Assembly: GCA_030682575.1 (NCBI GenBank)
Contig: JAUXNX010000019.1
Coordinates: 124,001 to 188,000 of the forward strand
DNA: 64,000 nt
DNA from: Gammaproteobacteria bacterium
Lineage (GTDB): Bacteria > Pseudomonadota > Gammaproteobacteria > Pseudomonadales > Pseudohongiellaceae
Reading direction: 5' to 3'
Numbering within the stretch: position 1 is the stretch's first letter; each line of letters opens with the position of its first letter. This document shows positions 61,305 through 64,000 of this stretch, piece by piece. The translations under genes and the position numbers were made by a program. The notes beneath the pieces are model-generated. The model had not been told where the DNA came from and did not search any database. It worked only from the letters and a program-made list of their open reading frames with translations.

Positions 61305-63917
61305 CTACAGCTTCCTGTAAATCGCTTCCAGCCGTCGCCTCACCAGCCTGCCAATTTCCCTGTCCGAAAGCAGCTCGATGCAATCAGTCTTCGCACGTGC
61401 GCCAATGCGGTGACGCAGTGCGGGGTTGTCACATACGCTGCGCATCTTCGCCGCCGCGTCGTCAAGATCAGGCTCAGCCCATATCTGACCCTTGCGGTAC
61501 GGGCCGTAGTCCTGCTGCAATTCGACAAGCGTGTAATCCACGGGCAGCGAGTTGGCACCGTTCATGAACTCCATGTTGCCGGACCAGCCCGTTGCAATCA
61601 CCACCTTTTCACGCGCCATTGCCTCGGCGATCACAAGGCCAAATCCTTCGGAGCGGTGCAGTGAAACAAAACAGTTGACGCTGCGGATCAGCGTGAACAC
61701 TTCTTCGCGGCTCAGATAGCCCTCGAGGATGTGGATGTTGCTGTGCTCGGCCACATGACGTTGCAGGATCGCAGTAATGTCTGGCCGCGCTTCGCTGTTG
61801 GAGAGTTTCACGATCAGTTCCGCTCTCGAGTCACCCGCGAAGGCCCTGATGAACGCTTCAACGGCACCGAGAGGATTCTTGCGCTCGGGAATGCTGAACA
61901 TGTCCGCCATGGAGAGGAAACAGGTGGTATCCTCTCCCAGTCCGAACCTGGCACGATCACCTGCTTCGGTGGACGGAATGATGACGGTGTGCGGAATACA
62001 CACAACGGGAATTGGCGATTTGTTGGCAATGGCTTTCTGGCAGAATGTCGAAGGCACCCAGATCTCATTCAATGGCGAGAAGCTCTCCAGCCACTCGTCG
62101 GGGAACTCCCCCAGCTCCCATGCCCAGTAGCCAATGCGATAGCGACTGCCGAAAAATTCGCTGCCGAGGAAATCCCGTGCGACACCGATCTGGTCGGCGT
62201 TGACGTGGAAGAGGTTGACGCCGTAGTGAAGTCCGGATGGTTTGTCGGTTTCCACTTGTTCGCCTTGTCGCGATGCATTGCCGTAGTGATATCCAACTAC
62301 TGCATGAGGAACATCGGACGCGTTGAGTGCGCGCAGCATTGAACGTGCGGACTCCCCTACGCCACTTTCAGCGTTCAGATAGCCAATCACATTGACGCCG
62401 TGCACATCGGAGCTCACGACGCTGCCGCTGTTGTTGGCGATGCGCCCCTGCTCCGTGGCTGTCAGTTCAGCGTGATAGGCCTTGCGCAGCAATAACATAC
62501 GCAGGCGGTGGCGTAGCTGCGGACTGAAAAAAGGACGGAACAGATAACGGATCGACCATGCGATGCGATAGAGCAGGTTGTAGAAAGATTTTCCCACTGA
62601 TGTTGGTGCAGATTGCGGCGCGGTTTCTCTCGTCACTGTTTCGTCCGTAACGCTGTCACCAACAACAGGCATTGCAGTCACCACAGACACATTTGCCAGC
62701 ATCGGCGCGATGAACACAGGATCGATTGCCGACTGCTTCGTGGCGTTGCCAATAAACCAGTCCACGAAGGCAAGTCGGTGGATACCTTCCATATCGGGGA
62801 ATGCGGCAATCAGGTCGGGACGTGCGCGATACAGGTTCGCGGCAAGCGCAGTGACCACAGGCCTCCTGTTGTCGATTGGCGTGTTCAACTGCGTGATGAT
62901 CAACTGCTCGCCTTCAGCAGTCCGGAAGTCCGGCAGTGGCTTGCTCCAGTCGAGGGTCTTGCGCAGGAAGCTGCGTCCGGCATCCGGCATGCGGATACCG
63001 CTGTGCAGTTTTGCAAATGCGTAGGGCATCTTCGCATAGTTGGAGCGACCACTGTCATCCACGCAGCGATTGTAGATCTCGAACAGTCGCTGGCAGGCAG
63101 GAGTCAGATCCGCAAGATTGAAGCGATCCTGGTGCTTGCTGATACGCTGGCTGCCGAGTTCCAGTCCGGAAAAATGAAAGAAGAACAGCGGTACGCCATT
63201 CGCCAGGAATTGCGGGCTTCCATCTTCAGAAGTCACTTCTTCAATATGACGATGCTTCAAATTCCAGTAGGCCACGTTCCAGCCTGCGTTGCGCACGATT
63301 TCACTCTGGGGAAAAACCCCCGGTACGAGATCCATCCACTTCTGATCGGTGAACAGTCCATTGGGAATGTCCACAATGCAGTGACGCAGCAATTTTTCCT
63401 GCCACCAGTTCAGCAATTTCATAGCGGCGTCTGAGCGCGATAGCGCCAGAAAGCCCAGATTGTAGGTGCCGCTCTGCAGGATAGCGACTTCCGACGGCTG
63501 CTTGTCGTCGTTGAGAAAATCGGTCAAGTGAGGTGTCAACACGATCTCGGCACGATCAAGCGTGTCCAGCAGTGGCTGGCCAGTGGAGAACAGTTGAATG
63601 TCAGGATCGAAGTAGATGACCTTGGCGTGCTCTGCCGTTCTGAATATGTGAGAGAACAAGAAGGGCTTGATTGCCGTGTTCAGTTCGAGAATGGAGTATT
63701 GCACGAGTAGCTTGTCGAGATGTGGAATGTTGACGTCTTCGAGACTGATGACTTCGAAGGGCAGGGACTGCAGATCGAGACCATCGGGCCGATCGCACAG
63801 CGCGACGACTCTGCGGGCCTCGGGCATGAACGTTGCCACACTGGCCATCAGGTTGATCGCGTAGTGCATGTAGTTCTTGGATACGATGGTGAAAATGCAG
63901 CAGTCTTTCGTCGTCAT
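61305..63917 (-). CDS. Two-domain glycosyltransferase
   Basis: 870 aa, apparently two fused transferases. Residues 1-300: a GT-A-like domain with FTIVSKNYMHYAINLMAS and the D-x-D in VIYFDPDIQLFSTGQPLLDT near residue 100. Residues 340-440 are a helical linker followed by a basic segment. Residues 510-870: a GT-B/GT4 domain opening GVNVIGYLNAESGVGESARS, with FLSMADMFSIPERKNPLGAV, NIHILEGYLSREEVFTLI and the E-x7-E region FVSLHRSEGFGLVIAEAMAR near residue 755. No signal or membrane segment. It probably builds a surface polysaccharide; donor and acceptor sugars are unknown. The gene may belong to a locus beyond the right edge. Confidence 0.9.
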   Translation of the reverse strand: MTTKDCCIFTIVSKNYMHYAINLMASVATFMPEARRVVALCDRPDGLDLQSLPFEVISLEDVNIPHLDKLLVQYSILELNTAIKPFLFSHIFRTAEHAKVIYFDPDIQLFSTGQPLLDTLDRAEIVLTPHLTDFLNDDKQPSEVAILQSGTYNLGFLALSRSDAAMKLLNWWQEKLLRHCIVDIPNGLFTDQKWMDLVPGVFPQSEIVRNAGWNVAYWNLKHRHIEEVTSEDGSPQFLANGVPLFFFHFSGLELGSQRISKHQDRFNLADLTPACQRLFEIYNRCVDDSGRSNYAKMPYAFAKLHSGIRMPDAGRSFLRKTLDWSKPLPDFRTAEGEQLIITQLNTPIDNRRPVVTALAANLYRARPDLIAAFPDMEGIHRLAFVDWFIGNATKQSAIDPVFIAPMLANVSVVTAMPVVGDSVTDETVTRETAPQSAPTSVGKSFYNLLYRIAWSIRYLFRPFFSPQLRHRLRMLLLRKAYHAELTATEQGRIANNSGSVVSSDVHGVNVIGYLNAESGVGESARSMLRALNASDVPHAVVGYHYGNASRQGEQVETDKPSGLHYGVNLFHVNADQIGVARDFLGSEFFGSRYRIGYWAWELGEFPDEWLESFSPLNEIWVPSTFCQKAIANKSPIPVVCIPHTVIIPSTEAGDRARFGLGEDTTCFLSMADMFSIPERKNPLGAVEAFIRAFAGDSRAELIVKLSNSEARPDITAILQRHVAEHSNIHILEGYLSREEVFTLIRSVNCFVSLHRSEGFGLVIAEAMAREKVVIATGWSGNMEFMNGANSLPVDYTLVELQQDYGPYRKGQIWAEPDLDDAAAKMRSVCDNPALRHRIGARAKTDCIELLSDREIGRLVRRRLEAIYRKL

Positions 63918-64000
63918 GCCAATCTCTGTTTCGCCGCCAGTGCGGCCGATGATTTTCTGTGTGTCCTTCCTGTCGAGGAAGGTTGCTCAGGATTTATTCT

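Noticed and set aside
1-64000. CRISPR arrays, tRNA, rRNA, prophage
   Set aside because: No regularly spaced repeats, no clover-leaf or rRNA sequence and no phage structural genes were recognised by eye.

Overview
The window comes from a gammaproteobacterium chromosome of moderately high GC by eye. The evidence is gene content and order: rppH-ptsP-lgt-thyA-folA, proC-yggT-yggU-metX-metW-rdgB-hemW, zapA-6S RNA-fau and pepP-ubiH, plus a MetR/metE pair. TonB receptor, BNR-type and SMP-30-type exported proteins suit a free-living, probably aquatic, heterotroph. I cannot name the genus. No rRNA, tRNA, CRISPR array or prophage was seen; the only mobile element is one IS110-family insertion sequence.

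Layout. 0-3.6 kb (minus): a NarL-type response regulator, a TonB-dependent receptor and the start of a BNR/sialidase-like exported protein. 3.8-12.3 kb (plus): proline, methionine and arginine genes, rdgB, hemW and a pterin dehydratase. 10.8-13.6 kb: two related structured repeats and a separate G-tract inverted repeat around argA and an SMP-30-like gene. 13.6-19.4 kb (minus): rppH, ptsP, an Arc-type regulator, lgt, thyA, folA. 19.5-23.5 kb: HAD phosphatase, GcvR-like ACT protein, sulfite-oxidase-type molybdoenzyme, solute-binding protein. 23.5-29.3 kb: metE, divergent from a cyclase-homology protein and metR, with MetR boxes between. 29.4-37.9 kb: tailed SlyD-like isomerase, exported unknown, rubrerythrin/Fe-S oxidoreductase/DUF3501 cassette, XRE regulator, a 58-aa SutA-like protein, LysR, TraB/GumN, DUF6164 and FAH-family genes. 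37.9-48.7 kb: lhr, lepB, DUF502 and gcvT-gcvH-gcvP. 48.7-53.5 kb: REP pairs, DUF533, the IS110 element, an ABC exporter and an exported methyltransferase-like protein. 54.1-64 kb: ubiquinone hydroxylases, pepP, a MaoC hydratase, a DUF1499 lipoprotein, zapA, 6S RNA, fau, a 30-aa membrane protein and a large two-domain glycosyltransferase.

A one-carbon/methionine theme recurs: folA, thyA, fau, gcvT/H/P, a GcvR-like protein, metE, metR, metX and metW all lie here. They would join glycine cleavage and the folate pool to dTMP and methionine synthesis. MetR boxes beside metE support local regulation.

The least explained signals are the two hairpin elements with a shared core but unrelated, internally complementary arms; the REP pairs that fill or overlap gene ends next to an IS110 element; the cyclase-like protein that keeps its metal aspartates but lacks the usual transition-state asparagine; and three small ORFs of 30-63 codons.
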